Below are positions 23,578 through 31,801 of a DNA stretch of 64,000 nucleotides, piece after piece. The DNA is from Phytomonospora sp040655735 (GTDB lineage Bacteria; Actinomycetota; Actinomycetes; Mycobacteriales; Micromonosporaceae): NCBI RefSeq assembly GCF_040655735.1, contig NZ_JBFAKK010000001.1, forward strand, positions 248,001 to 312,000, given 5' to 3'. A model generated the notes under the pieces. The model saw only the letters and a list, made by a program, of their open reading frames with translations. It was not told the DNA's origin and made no database searches. The position numbers and the translations under genes were made by a program. Positions within the stretch are counted from its first letter, which is position 1. Every line of letters begins with the position of its first letter.

Positions 23578-24537
23578 ATGATGACCGGAACACTGGGGAA
23601 CGAGTACGACGCGGTGATCATCGGCGGCGGCGCCGCCGGCCTGAACGGTGCGCTGATGCTGGCGAGGGCCCGGCGATCGGTGCTGGTCGTGGACGGCGGC
23701 TCACCGCGCAACGCCCCCGCCTCAGGCGTGCACGGGCTGCTCGGACACGAGGGCATCGACCCGGCCGAACTGCTCGAACGCGGCCGCGCCGAGGTGCGCG
23801 GGTACGGCGGGCACGTCGTGTCCGGCGAGGTGGCGGCGGTGACCGGCACCGAGGGCGATTTCACCGTGCGGCTCGCCGATGGCCGAAGCGTCGCCGCCCG
23901 GCGGCTGCTGGCCGCGACCGGGCTCGCCGACGAGCTGCCGGATCTGCCGGGCCTGCGCGAGCACTGGGGCCACGACGTCCTGCACTGCCCTTACTGTCAC
24001 GGCTGGGAGGTCCGCGACCGGGCCGTCGGTGTGCTGGCCTCCGGTCCGATGTCGGTGCATCAGGCGCTGCTGTTTCGGCAGTGGACCGGCGACGTGGTGT
24101 TCTTCGCCCACACCGCGCCTCCGCCGACCGCGGAGCAGGCCGAGCAGCTCGCCGCGCGGGGCATCCGCGTCGTCGAGGGCAAGGTCGAGGCCGTCGAAGC
24201 CACCGACGGCCGCCTCACCGGCCTGCGCCTCGCCGACGGCACCGTCGTCGAACGCGAGGCGCTGGTCGTCGCCCCGCGCATGGTGACCCGCGCCGCCTTC
24301 CTTGAACCCCTGGGGCTGCTGCCGACCGAGCACCCCGCGGGCGTCGGCGCGTTCATCCCTTGCGACGGCACCGGCCGGACAGAGGTGCCCGGCGTGTGGG
24401 TCGCGGGCAATGCCACCGACCTCACCGCCCAGGTGGGCGCCTCGGCGGCCGCCGGCGCCGCGGCGGGCGCCCAGATCAACGCCGACTTGGTCGCCGAGGA
24501 GACCCGGCTTGCCGTGGCCGCCCTTCGAGGACGGTGA
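23578..24537 (+). CDS. Thioredoxin-reductase-like FAD/NAD(P) oxidoreductase
   Basis: 319 residues from ATG 23578 (GGAGG 5 bp upstream; ATG 23581 is also in range). FAD loop VIIGGGAAGLNGALMLARA, then ASGVHGLLGHEG, the redox motif HCPYCHG (CxxC) and the C-terminal FAD motif VPGVWVAGNATDLTAQVG. The second nucleotide-binding region (VGVLASGPMSVHQALL) keeps only part of the GxGxxA pattern. This resembles TrxB-like and ferredoxin/bacillithiol-type reductases of actinomycetes. The CxxC supports a dithiol reduction; the partner is unknown. No thioredoxin gene is nearby. Confidence 0.88.
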   Translation: MMTGTLGNEYDAVIIGGGAAGLNGALMLARARRSVLVVDGGSPRNAPASGVHGLLGHEGIDPAELLERGRAEVRGYGGHVVSGEVAAVTGTEGDFTVRLADGRSVAARRLLAATGLADELPDLPGLREHWGHDVLHCPYCHGWEVRDRAVGVLASGPMSVHQALLFRQWTGDVVFFAHTAPPPTAEQAEQLAARGIRVVEGKVEAVEATDGRLTGLRLADGTVVEREALVVAPRMVTRAAFLEPLGLLPTEHPAGVGAFIPCDGTGRTEVPGVWVAGNATDLTAQVGASAAAGAAAGAQINADLVAEETRLAVAALRGR

Positions 24538-24811
24538 TCTGCTCGATCGGCAGGAGCGGAGGTGGCGCGTCCACCTCCGCTCGCGGCCTTGGGAGTCGGT
24601 ACCCCCGGGGCCGCAGGCCGACGCCGGACCCGGCGAGGATCCGGTGCACGAAACCGTAGGACCGGCCGAGCTCGCCGGCGAGGGCACGGATGCTGCGCCC
24701 GGCTATGTAGGCCGCCACGAGACTTGAGACCAGCACCGTCCGATGAGCACCCTGCGCCTTCTTGTGCCTGTCAAGCAAGATCACACTCGGATGAACGATG
24801 ACGATTGGCAA
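24476..24811 (-). CDS. Small helix-turn-helix protein (actinobacterial type)
   Basis: Up to 111 residues; TTG 24811 is the most distal start, and GTG 24784 is an alternative. The core AAYIAGRSIRALAGELGRS followed by YGFVHRILAGSGVGLRPRG is a well-known actinobacterial HTH with the GRSYGFVHR signature, usually a stand-alone protein of 70-120 residues. The last 20 codons overlap the 3' end of the oxidoreductase on the other strand, so the true C-terminus may be fortuitous. The upstream side (24812-24860) is AT-rich. Role unknown, probably DNA-binding. Confidence 0.65.
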   Translation of the reverse strand: MPIVIVHPSVILLDRHKKAQGAHRTVLVSSLVAAYIAGRSIRALAGELGRSYGFVHRILAGSGVGLRPRGYRLPRPRAEVDAPPPLLPIEQITVLEGRPRQAGSPRRPSRR

Positions 24812-24862
24812 AGAGTCACGGTCTGATTACTTTTGGTAAGTATCAGGTCGAATGTGAGGATC

Positions 24863-26296
24863 TCATCGACCGGGTGGCAGGTCCACCACCACGTGCGTCC
24901 CTCCGCCAGGTGAGCCCGCCATCGCCACCGTCCCCCGGTGCGCGGCGACGATCGAGGCCACGATGGACAGTCCGAGTCCCGACCCGCCCGTCGCCCGCGA
25001 CCGCGACGGATCGGCCCGGTACAGCCGGTCGAAAGCCCGCGCGCGATGCTCCTCGTCCATTCCCGGACCATCGTCGGCGACGACGAGCACCGCCCGGCCT
25101 CCCTCGTCGCGTAGACCGACCGTCACCGTCGTCCCCGGTGGAGTGTGCAGACGGGCGTTGGCGAGCAGATTCGCCAGCACCTGCCGCAGCCGCGCCTCGT
25201 CTCCGGTCACCACCACCCCGGGCTCCACCTCCGCGACGACCACCCGCTCGGCGTCGACGGCCCGCGCGTCGTCGACCGAGTCGGTCACCACCCGCGACAG
25301 GTCGCAGGCTCCGTACACCTGCTCGGCCTCCTGGTCGAGCCGCGCCAGCAGCAGCATGTCGTCCACCAGCGCCGCCATCCGCAGGTTCTCCGCCCGGATC
25401 CGGCTCATCGCCCGGTCGAGCATCGGCCCCGAGCGCGCCCCACCCGACTCGTACAGGTCGGCGTAGCCGCCGATCGTGGACAGCGGCGTGCGCAACTCGT
25501 GCGAGGCGTCGGCGACGAACCTCCTCAGCCTCTCCTGCTGCGTCTCCCGCTCACCGATCGCGCGCACCAGGCGCGACACCATCGTGTTCAGCGCCGTCGC
25601 CAGCCGGCCGAGCTCGCCGTGGCCGGGCCGCCTCGCCACTCGCCGGGTGAGGTCGCCCTCGGCTATGGCCGCGGCGGTGTCGATCATGTCGCCGACCGGT
25701 CGCAGCCCTCGCCTGGTGATCCACCAGCTCGCCAGCAGGCTGAGCAGCAGCACCGCCGCGACCGTGACCGCCATCGTCGTCACCAGCTGACCTCGCACGG
25801 TGCCGACCTCGGTGAGCGGGGCGGCGAGCACCAGACGCCCCGCGACCTTCGTCTCCTCGCCGGTGACCGGGTCGACAGCGACGCGCACGAGCGCGCCGAC
25901 GGCCAGCACCCGGTAGTCGGTCGTGCCGTCGGCGCTGGTCGCCGTCAGCGGCTTCCCATCGGTCGGCAGCGGGTTGGGCAGCTCGGGAAGGGGGAGCGGG
26001 TCGGTGTAGTAGCCGGCGTTGTCGGCCGAGACCAGGTTCCCCTCGGCGTCGACGACGAGTACCGCCACCGCCTGAAACGCCGGCGAGGTCTGCGGGGAGG
26101 ACCGGCCCAGCATGAGCGCGGGCTGGAGGCGGGTGTCGGCGGAGTTCTGCGGCTGCCGCAGGTACTCCCGCAGCTGGGCGTCCACCCGCCCGGTCATCGC
26201 GTCGGTGACCGCGCTGATGGCGACCACGCTGATCACGGTGGTCGCCAGGCAGAGCAGCACGCCGGTGGAGAGGATGAGTCTGGCCTTGATCGTCAT
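24863..26296 (-). CDS. Two-component sensor histidine kinase
   Basis: 477 residues from ATG 26296, seven bases after the regulator stop. TM helix 1 about residues 9-30, an extracytoplasmic sensor of about 130 residues, TM helix 2 about 167-188, HAMP, then HisKA with DASHELRTPLSTIGGYADLY (phospho-His near residue 265). The HATPase domain has N-box LANLLANARLHTPPG, G1 DDGPGMD and G2 GGSGLGLSIV. It pairs with the OmpR-type regulator in front. The sensor has no recognised ligand motif. The divergent ABC exporter is the likely target, as in antibiotic or peptide detoxification modules. Confidence 0.95.
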   Translation of the reverse strand: MTIKARLILSTGVLLCLATTVISVVAISAVTDAMTGRVDAQLREYLRQPQNSADTRLQPALMLGRSSPQTSPAFQAVAVLVVDAEGNLVSADNAGYYTDPLPLPELPNPLPTDGKPLTATSADGTTDYRVLAVGALVRVAVDPVTGEETKVAGRLVLAAPLTEVGTVRGQLVTTMAVTVAAVLLLSLLASWWITRRGLRPVGDMIDTAAAIAEGDLTRRVARRPGHGELGRLATALNTMVSRLVRAIGERETQQERLRRFVADASHELRTPLSTIGGYADLYESGGARSGPMLDRAMSRIRAENLRMAALVDDMLLLARLDQEAEQVYGACDLSRVVTDSVDDARAVDAERVVVAEVEPGVVVTGDEARLRQVLANLLANARLHTPPGTTVTVGLRDEGGRAVLVVADDGPGMDEEHRARAFDRLYRADPSRSRATGGSGLGLSIVASIVAAHRGTVAMAGSPGGGTHVVVDLPPGR

Positions 26297-26303
26297 CGCC
26301 GTT

Positions 26304-27047
26304 TCAGGGCCTCGGTTCGCGCAGCGCGTACCCCACGCCTCGCACGGTGTGGATGAGGTGCGGCGGGCCGCTGTCGAGCTTGCGCCGCAGGTAGGAGATG
26401 TAGGTCTCGACAAGGGAGGTGTCGGTCTCGAAGCCCTGGTTCCACACCGTCCGCAGCAGCTCCGCGCGCGACAGGACCCGGCCGGTGTTGCGCATCAGAT
26501 AGCGCAGCAGCTGGAACTCCGTGCGCGACAGCGCGACCTCCCGGCCGCCGCGCCACACCTGATGCGACTCGGTGTCGAGGACCAGGTCGGCGACGGTCAG
26601 CCGGTGGCCGTCGCCCGCGCGGGCCGGCATGGTCCGCCGCAGCACCGCCTCGATGCGCAGGCGAAGCTCCTCCAGCCGAAAAGGCTTGGCCAGGTAGTCG
26701 TCGCCGCCGGCGAGGAAACCGTCGCGGACGTCTCGCGGCGCGTCCCGCGCGGTCAGGAAGATGACCGGCGTGTCGTCCCCGGCCGCGCGCAGGCGCTCGG
26801 CGACGGTGAAACCACTGAAGTCGGGCATGTTCACGTCCAGCAGCAGCAGGTCCGGACACAGTTCCCCCACCCGGGACAGGGCCTGCGAGCCCGTCTCGGC
26901 CAGATGCGCGTCATAGCCGGCGAAACTGAGCGCGTCGAGGAGCATGTCGGCCAGCATCCGCTCGTCCTCGACCACCAGCAGCCGGGCGGGGCGGCCGTCG
27001 GCCCGGCGCGTGGCGGCCGGGGCGCCGGCCGGTGTCGTCGTTGGCAT
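26304..27047 (-). CDS. OmpR family response regulator
   Basis: 247 residues. Receiver domain about 21-135 with acidic pair E27/D28, phospho-acceptor D71 (LLLLDVNMPDF) and K121 (YLAKPF). The C-terminal winged helix ends HLIHTVRGVGYALRE. An N-terminal extension of about 20 Pro/Ala/Arg residues is unusual but harmless. It is followed by its kinase. It starts 170 bp from the divergent permease gene, and a short direct repeat lies in that gap. Confidence 0.95.
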   Translation of the reverse strand: MPTTTPAGAPAATRRADGRPARLLVVEDERMLADMLLDALSFAGYDAHLAETGSQALSRVGELCPDLLLLDVNMPDFSGFTVAERLRAAGDDTPVIFLTARDAPRDVRDGFLAGGDDYLAKPFRLEELRLRIEAVLRRTMPARAGDGHRLTVADLVLDTESHQVWRGGREVALSRTEFQLLRYLMRNTGRVLSRAELLRTVWNQGFETDTSLVETYISYLRRKLDSGPPHLIHTVRGVGYALREPRP

Positions 27048-27092
27048 GTCCCGAACCCTTCCGCGCGTTCATGGGGCCCGGCTGTGGCCCGG

Positions 27093-27106
27093 TTGGGAGT
27101 TGGGTG
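27093..27106 (+). promoter_or_regulatory. Direct repeat in the regulator-exporter divergent region
   Basis: TTGGGAG (27093-27099) and TTGGGTG (27100-27106) are adjacent 7-bp direct repeats, continued by GGAACC. OmpR-type regulators commonly bind tandem half-sites. Proposed target of the 26304-27047 regulator; inference only. Confidence 0.35.
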
Positions 27107-27217
27107 GGAACCGCCTCCGGATCCTTTCCGCCGGCCCTTCCCGCTGCTTTCGTTGGCGCCTGACGCCCGGCTCGACGCCGGTGCGTCCCCTGACCTGACT
27201 TCGTTGAGGACGACACC

Positions 27218-28570
27218 ATGAGTGTGGCCGCACGCGGCATCAAGAACACGTTCAGAAACAAGACCCGGGGTGGCGCGGTCATCCTGGTGCTCGCCATCGT
27301 CGTGGGCCTGACCCTGTCGATGCTGGTGGCCAACGAGGCCGTGGCGAGCAGGCTCGCCACGGTCCGCGCCGAGCTGGACACCACCATCACGGCCATGCCG
27401 GCGTTCAGCCAGAACGCCGAGGAGATGGGCTACCTCAGCGCCGAACAGCTTGAGCGGGTTCGCGCGCTCGACCACGTCGCCGGCGCCGAGGGCATCGCGC
27501 AGGGCATGCTCGAACTGCCCAAGTCCGAAGAGGATCAGGCCGGTGGGCCGAAGGTGATGCTCGGCGCCCCGAACGGGGCCAAGGGCACCACGAACCTCGA
27601 GTCGGCGGTCGACGGTTCGAAGATGGGCGCCCCGGAGGGCATGAAGTTCCCGATCACCGTCACCGGCACCGACGGCAATCTCACCAGCAGGGGCGTGCCG
27701 CTGTCCGTTGTGGACGGCCGAGCGCTCGAGGCCGCCGACGAGCGCGGCGCGATCGTCAGCGACCAGGTCGCCGAGAAGAACGGGCTCGCCGTCGGCGACA
27801 CCTTCACCGCCTTCGAGGAGACCTTCACCGTGGTCGGGATCGCGACCACCGGCGAGTACGACGACGTCGGCGTGGTCATGACCGCCGCGACCCTGATGGA
27901 CCTCGGCGAGCTCGACGGGTACAACAACATCGTGGTCGAGGTCGACGACGTCGCCGCGCTGCCCGCCGTCGGCGACGCGCTGGGCGAGCTGCTCGGCGAC
28001 ACCGTCGAGATCCGCACCGAGTCGCAGTCGGCGCTGGAGGCGACACAGGGCCTGGAGAGCGTCGACCGCATCACCTGGCTGGGTTTCCTGATCTGCCTGC
28101 TGTGCGCGGCCGTGATCGTGTTCTTCACCTTGGCGCTGACCGTCCGCGAGCGGCGCAAGGAGGTCGGCGTCCTCAAGGCGATCGGCGCCACCAGCCGCGG
28201 AGTCGTCGCGCAGTTCGGGATCGAGGCGGTGACGCTCGTGCTGGCCGCGACGGTCCTCGGCCTCGGCGTGACCATGCTGACCAGCAACCTCATCGCCGAC
28301 GTGCTCGTCACGACCAACACGCCCGCCGCCGAGGACACGACCGGGGCGATGACCGGCGGCGGGCCCGGGAAGGTGACCCGCGTCATGGGACCCGGCGGAG
28401 AGGAGCCGCAGTCCGCCGCCGACCTCATCGGCGAGGTCACGGCCGGACTCGGCTGGAACACCCTGGCGCTCGGCGTGGCCAGCGCCCTGGGCATCGCGCT
28501 GCTGGGCAGCGTCGTGCCCGCCTGGCTCATAGCCCGGGTCCGCCCGGCCGAAGTTCTGCGAGGGGAGTAG
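27218..28570 (+). CDS. ABC exporter permease (FtsX/MacB type)
   Basis: 450 residues. One N-terminal membrane helix (GGAVILVLAIVVGLTLSMLV), a large extracytoplasmic MacB-like domain of about 250 residues (VSVVDGRAL-like segment PLSVVDGRALEAADERGAIV), then three C-terminal helices. The cytoplasmic FtsX loop reads TVRERRKEVGVLKAIGATSR, and the end is RPAEVLRGE. It works with the ATPase encoded 4 bp downstream. This mechanotransmission class exports or releases peptides, lipids or antibiotics. The divergent two-component system suggests induced expression. Confidence 0.92.
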   Translation: MSVAARGIKNTFRNKTRGGAVILVLAIVVGLTLSMLVANEAVASRLATVRAELDTTITAMPAFSQNAEEMGYLSAEQLERVRALDHVAGAEGIAQGMLELPKSEEDQAGGPKVMLGAPNGAKGTTNLESAVDGSKMGAPEGMKFPITVTGTDGNLTSRGVPLSVVDGRALEAADERGAIVSDQVAEKNGLAVGDTFTAFEETFTVVGIATTGEYDDVGVVMTAATLMDLGELDGYNNIVVEVDDVAALPAVGDALGELLGDTVEIRTESQSALEATQGLESVDRITWLGFLICLLCAAVIVFFTLALTVRERRKEVGVLKAIGATSRGVVAQFGIEAVTLVLAATVLGLGVTMLTSNLIADVLVTTNTPAAEDTTGAMTGGGPGKVTRVMGPGGEEPQSAADLIGEVTAGLGWNTLALGVASALGIALLGSVVPAWLIARVRPAEVLRGE

Positions 28571-28574
28571 GGAC

Positions 28575-29261
28575 ATGCTGCAGGTCAAGGACGTCGTGAA
28601 GCGCTTCAAGTCCGGCGGGGAGGTCATCGCCGCCGTCGACGGGGTCACCTTCGAGGTCCCCGACGCGACCTTCGCGTCCATCGTGGGCAGCAGTGGCAGC
28701 GGGAAGAGCACCCTCCTGTCGCTGATGGGCGCCCTGGACGCGCCGACCAGCGGGACCATCCACGTCGGCGGTGTCGACGTGACCGCGCTGCCGCCCGGCA
28801 AGCAGGTCGCCTACCGCCGCAGCCGCATCGGTTTCGTGTTCCAGCAGTACAACCTGGTGCCGAACCTGACCGCGCTGGAGAACGTGATGCTCCCGCTGGA
28901 GTTCGCCCGCGTGCCCACCGCCGAGCGCAAGGACCGGGCGCTGACCCTCCTGCGGCAGGTCGGCCTGTCCGGCGCGAAGCTCGGGCGCCTGCCCGGCAAA
29001 CTGTCCGGCGGCGAGCAGCAGCGCGTGTCGATCGCGCGGGCGCTGGCCAACCGGCCCGAGGTCATCTTCGCCGACGAGCCGACCGGGAACCTCGACAGCC
29101 GCAACGGCAAACGCATCGTCACCCTCCTGCGCGACCTGGTCGTCGCGGAGAAGACGACCGTCGTGGTCGTCACCCACGACCGCTCGGTCGCCAACCGGGC
29201 CGACATCACCTTCTCCATGCGCGACGGGAAGATCGTCCACACCAAGAACCGGGGAGTGTAG
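28575..29261 (+). CDS. ABC transporter ATPase (LolD/MacB type)
   Basis: 228 residues. Walker A VGSSGSGKSTLLSLMG, Q-loop QQYNLVPNLTALENV, signature LSGGEQQRVSIARAL, Walker B VIFADEPTGNLDS, and the switch histidine in VVVVTHDRS. This is the standard LolD/MacB subfamily that pairs with FtsX-type permeases. It is translated just after the permease, whose stop is 5 bp upstream. A perfect 15-bp terminator follows at 29296. Confidence 0.95.
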   Translation: MLQVKDVVKRFKSGGEVIAAVDGVTFEVPDATFASIVGSSGSGKSTLLSLMGALDAPTSGTIHVGGVDVTALPPGKQVAYRRSRIGFVFQQYNLVPNLTALENVMLPLEFARVPTAERKDRALTLLRQVGLSGAKLGRLPGKLSGGEQQRVSIARALANRPEVIFADEPTGNLDSRNGKRIVTLLRDLVVAEKTTVVVVTHDRSVANRADITFSMRDGKIVHTKNRGV

Positions 29262-29295
29262 ACCGCGCGGGAGTCGTGTCGGGCTTCCGCGCCCC

Positions 29296-29332
29296 CACCC
29301 GCCGACGGGCCTACGCCGCCCGTCGGCGGGTG
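29296..29332 (+). terminator. Terminator after ABC exporter operon
   Basis: CACCCGCCGACGGGC (29296-29310) and GCCCGTCGGCGGGTG (29318-29332) are perfect 15-bp arms with a 7-nt loop. Confidence 0.9.
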
Positions 29333-29379
29333 CCTTCGACCCGGCGACGCACACCGGCACGCGATGTAGGGTCGCGGGC

Positions 29380-29427
29380 ATGCGCCACGGCCACCGGATC
29401 TTCTGCACCCCGCCGCCCCGCGTCTGA
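29380..29427 (+). CDS. 15-residue leader peptide upstream of EamA transporter
   Basis: ATG 29380 to TGA 29427 codes MRHGHRIFCTPPPRV. TAGGGT (29367-29372) lies seven bases upstream, so the ORF would start at the 5' end of a leaderless mRNA. The stop codon sits in the loop of the hairpin at 29414-29435. The peptide holds two His, one Cys and three consecutive Pro codons, the kind of content used for ribosome stalling. The transporter gene starts 128 bp downstream. This is a candidate attenuator; the expression is inferred. Confidence 0.5.
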   Translation: MRHGHRIFCTPPPRV

Positions 29428-29435
29428 GCGGGGCG
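29414..29435 (+). promoter_or_regulatory. Hairpin overlapping the leader-peptide stop codon
   Basis: CGCCCCGC (29414-29421) and GCGGGGCG (29428-29435) are perfect arms. The loop GTCTGA contains the stop codon TGA. A ribosome stalled on the proline codons or at the stop would occlude this stem. No T-run follows. Confidence 0.5.
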
Positions 29436-29555
29436 TGAGCCACGTCCTTGGAAGCCCCTGACGGCACCGAGGGCCCTTCGCCGTGAACTGACGCCGACTC
29501 CGTCGCGCCCCGCTTCGACCGCGTCCCCATCACGTCGAAGCCGGAAGCCGAAACC

Positions 29556-30467
29556 TTGCCGAAGAACTCCCCGCGCGTTCGCGCGACCGCCGCCCGACGC
29601 GGCATCACCCTCCTCGTCCTCGCAGGTGTCCTCTGGGGCACCGGCGGCCTGTCCGGAGCCGCGCTCGCCGAGAGCGCCGGCCTGTCCTCCCCGTCGGTGG
29701 CCGCCTACCGGCTGCTGGCCGGCGGCGTCCTGCTGACCGCGTTCGCGCTGGCCACCGGCCGCCTCTCCCGACTTCCGCGCCGACGCGGCACCCTCGTGCA
29801 CACAGCGCTCACCGGTGCCCTGCTGGCGGTCTTCCAGGCCTCCTTCTTCGGCGCCGTCGCGGCCACCAGCGTGAGCCTCGCGGCCCTGACCACGATGGTC
29901 GCCGTCCCCGTTCTCGTCGCCTTCGGCTCCTGCGCCCTCCAAGCGCGGCGGCCGAGCCCGGCGCTGCTCGCGGGAGTCGCCACCGCCGGACTCGGCCTGG
30001 TCCTGCTCCTGGGGGCCCCCTCGGGCGAGGGCGACGTCCTCACCGGAACCGTCCTCGCCCTCACCGCCGCGGCGGGCTTCGCGGCCGTGACGCTCAACCC
30101 GGGCGCCGCCCGCCTCGAAGGACACGAACTCGCCGTCACCGCCCTGGCCTTCCTCGCCGGCGGGTTCGTGCTGCTGCCCTTCGCAGCGGTGACCGGCATG
30201 GCCCTGCCCATGCGCCCCGAACCTCTCGCCGGACTGCTGTTCCTCGGACTCGTGCCGACCGCGATCGCCTACACCGCCTACTTCGCGGGCCTGCGTCTGA
30301 CCGAGGCGAACGCGGGCGTCGTCGCGGCGCTGCTGGAACCGCTGACCTCGGTGGTCCTGTCGGTCCTGCTGTTCGGCGAGGACCTGCGCGCGGTCCAGGT
30401 CGGCGGCGTGGCACTGGTGCTCGCCTCGATCGTGATGCAGCGCCCGCGAGCGCCCCGGGAGGCGTGA
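29556..30467 (+). CDS. EamA (DMT superfamily) transporter
   Basis: 303 residues, from TTG 29556 (there is no better start in frame, and no strong Shine-Dalgarno). Ten hydrophobic helices form two EamA repeats, with GVLWGTGGLSGAAL at the start of repeat 1 and PTAIAYTAYFAGL plus LEPLTSVVLSVLLFGE in repeat 2. DMT transporters export amino acids, metabolites or drugs across the cytoplasmic membrane. The substrate is unknown. A candidate peptide-controlled leader (29380-29435) precedes it. Confidence 0.9.
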   Translation: MPKNSPRVRATAARRGITLLVLAGVLWGTGGLSGAALAESAGLSSPSVAAYRLLAGGVLLTAFALATGRLSRLPRRRGTLVHTALTGALLAVFQASFFGAVAATSVSLAALTTMVAVPVLVAFGSCALQARRPSPALLAGVATAGLGLVLLLGAPSGEGDVLTGTVLALTAAAGFAAVTLNPGAARLEGHELAVTALAFLAGGFVLLPFAAVTGMALPMRPEPLAGLLFLGLVPTAIAYTAYFAGLRLTEANAGVVAALLEPLTSVVLSVLLFGEDLRAVQVGGVALVLASIVMQRPRAPREA

Positions 30468-30552
30468 GCGAGGCGGCGGCCGGGTCCGCTCGGCCGCCGC
30501 CGGCCGGAGTCACCATCCGGTAACGATCACGCTCGCGGTGTTGCCGCAGGTC

Positions 30553-30879
30553 ATGGCGGTGATCAAACTGGCTCGAATGAGCACCGCCTGGACCCCCGAG
30601 CTGGAACTCGACGAGCGCCCCGACAGCTGCCGCCTGACGCTCGTCGGCATCACCCACGGCGACGGCGTGTCCTTGCAGGCGGCCGGCAACGACCTCCTCG
30701 ACCGGCTCTTCGGCTTGGCGGTGACCATCCGCCGCAGTTCTGGCGGGCGGCCGCCGGTCCGTGGAGTGCACCGGCCCGAGGTCTGGCACTGGCTGTGGCA
30801 CACCGGCGACCTCGCCCTTCGCGGCGGCGATCTGCGGGCGCGCGTCTTCGGCGAACACGAGGGCTCGCGGGCGGCTTAG
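30553..30879 (+). CDS. Hypothetical protein
   Basis: 108 residues from ATG 30553 (ATG 30577 is an alternative). The core SCRLTLVGITHGDGVSLQAA, then GNDLLDRLFGLAVTIRRSSG and a C-terminal tryptophan-rich stretch (EVWHWLWHTGDLALRGGDL), looks like a compact alpha/beta fold. No signal peptide or membrane segment. I do not recognise a family. It stands alone after the EamA gene. Confidence 0.6.
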   Translation: MAVIKLARMSTAWTPELELDERPDSCRLTLVGITHGDGVSLQAAGNDLLDRLFGLAVTIRRSSGGRPPVRGVHRPEVWHWLWHTGDLALRGGDLRARVFGEHEGSRAA

Positions 30880-30983
30880 AGCTTGCCTTGTGGCTGCTGC
30901 GGCGCAGTCCGGGGGCGCCCCGCGTTCCCAAGAGCGCTGCGCCCGCCGCAGCCCCGCGGCGATCCACCGGACACGCCCTGGCT

Positions 30984-31691
30984 CTACGACAGCGTCCGCC
31001 GCCAGTGCTCGGCGGCCTGAAGCATGTCGTGTCTGAGCAGGCGAAAGAAGCGGCCCGTCGTTTCGAGGCGGACTCCCGCGGGCGTTGCGGTGCCGATGAC
31101 GGCGGCGCCCTCCTCGGCGTGGGACGCCCAGGCGATCATCGACTCGGCGCTGGCCGTCCAGGCGCGGTACCAGACGTCCTCGTACAGCGTGTAGTGCTCG
31201 CGGCGGTCGCGCCTTTCGCGGTGGACGAGTCCGCGCCGCTCCAGCCGGGCCACCGCCTTCGAGACGGAGGACGGGCTGACGTGCAGGCGGGCGACGAGCT
31301 CGGCGGCGGTGACGTCGCCCGAGTCGCGGGTGAACATGGCCGCCAGCACCCGCGCCATCATCGGCGGCACGCCGGAGCCGACCATCATCCCGGCGAAGCG
31401 GGCCTCGAAGTCGCCGACGGCCAGCGGGTCGGCGTCACCCGGCGCCGGCGGTGACGGGTCGGCCGGCCGCGGACCCGGTTTGCGGCCGGCCCTCCACTCG
31501 GCGGCCTGCTGTGCGCGGTTCGCCTGGTAGCGGCCGATGCCGCCGTTGCGGGCGACCTCCCTGCTGATGGTCGACCGGGGGCGGCCCAGCTCGCGTGCGA
31601 TGTCGGCGTAGCCGCGCCCGGACGCGAGGGCTGCGGCGATGCGCCGGCGCTCCTCGTAGCTCAGCCGTGATGCGTTCATCTGCAATGTCAT
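30984..31691 (-). CDS. GbsR/MarR regulator with IS30-like N-terminal HTH
   Basis: 235 residues from ATG 31691 (ATG 31679 is as likely). Residues 10-60 form an IS30-type helix-turn-helix (LSYEERRRIAAALASGRGYA, DIARELGRPRSTISREVARN). Residues 95-235 form a GbsR/MarR-type winged helix (GDVTAAELVARLHVSPSSVS, KAVARLERRGLVHRERRDRR). The double-HTH form is a normal actinomycete regulator, not a transposase, because the DDE domain is absent. It is divergent from the truncated SDR gene, 110 bp apart. Confidence 0.9.
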   Translation of the reverse strand: MTLQMNASRLSYEERRRIAAALASGRGYADIARELGRPRSTISREVARNGGIGRYQANRAQQAAEWRAGRKPGPRPADPSPPAPGDADPLAVGDFEARFAGMMVGSGVPPMMARVLAAMFTRDSGDVTAAELVARLHVSPSSVSKAVARLERRGLVHRERRDRREHYTLYEDVWYRAWTASAESMIAWASHAEEGAAVIGTATPAGVRLETTGRFFRLLRHDMLQAAEHWRRTLS

Positions 31692-31801
31692 CGCACCAGG
31701 GTTATTGCGCTGAGCTGGGCTGATGGTGATCCTTCGTTGCGTCCGGCCGAAAGTCCGCCCTAACTTCGGCGTATGAGCACATCGCCTCCTGGAGGCTCGT
31801 C

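Noticed and set aside
31500..31691. IS30-like helix-turn-helix suggesting a transposase
   Set aside because: There is no DDE catalytic domain; the C-terminal half is a GbsR/MarR winged helix, a standard actinomycete regulator. No terminal repeats.
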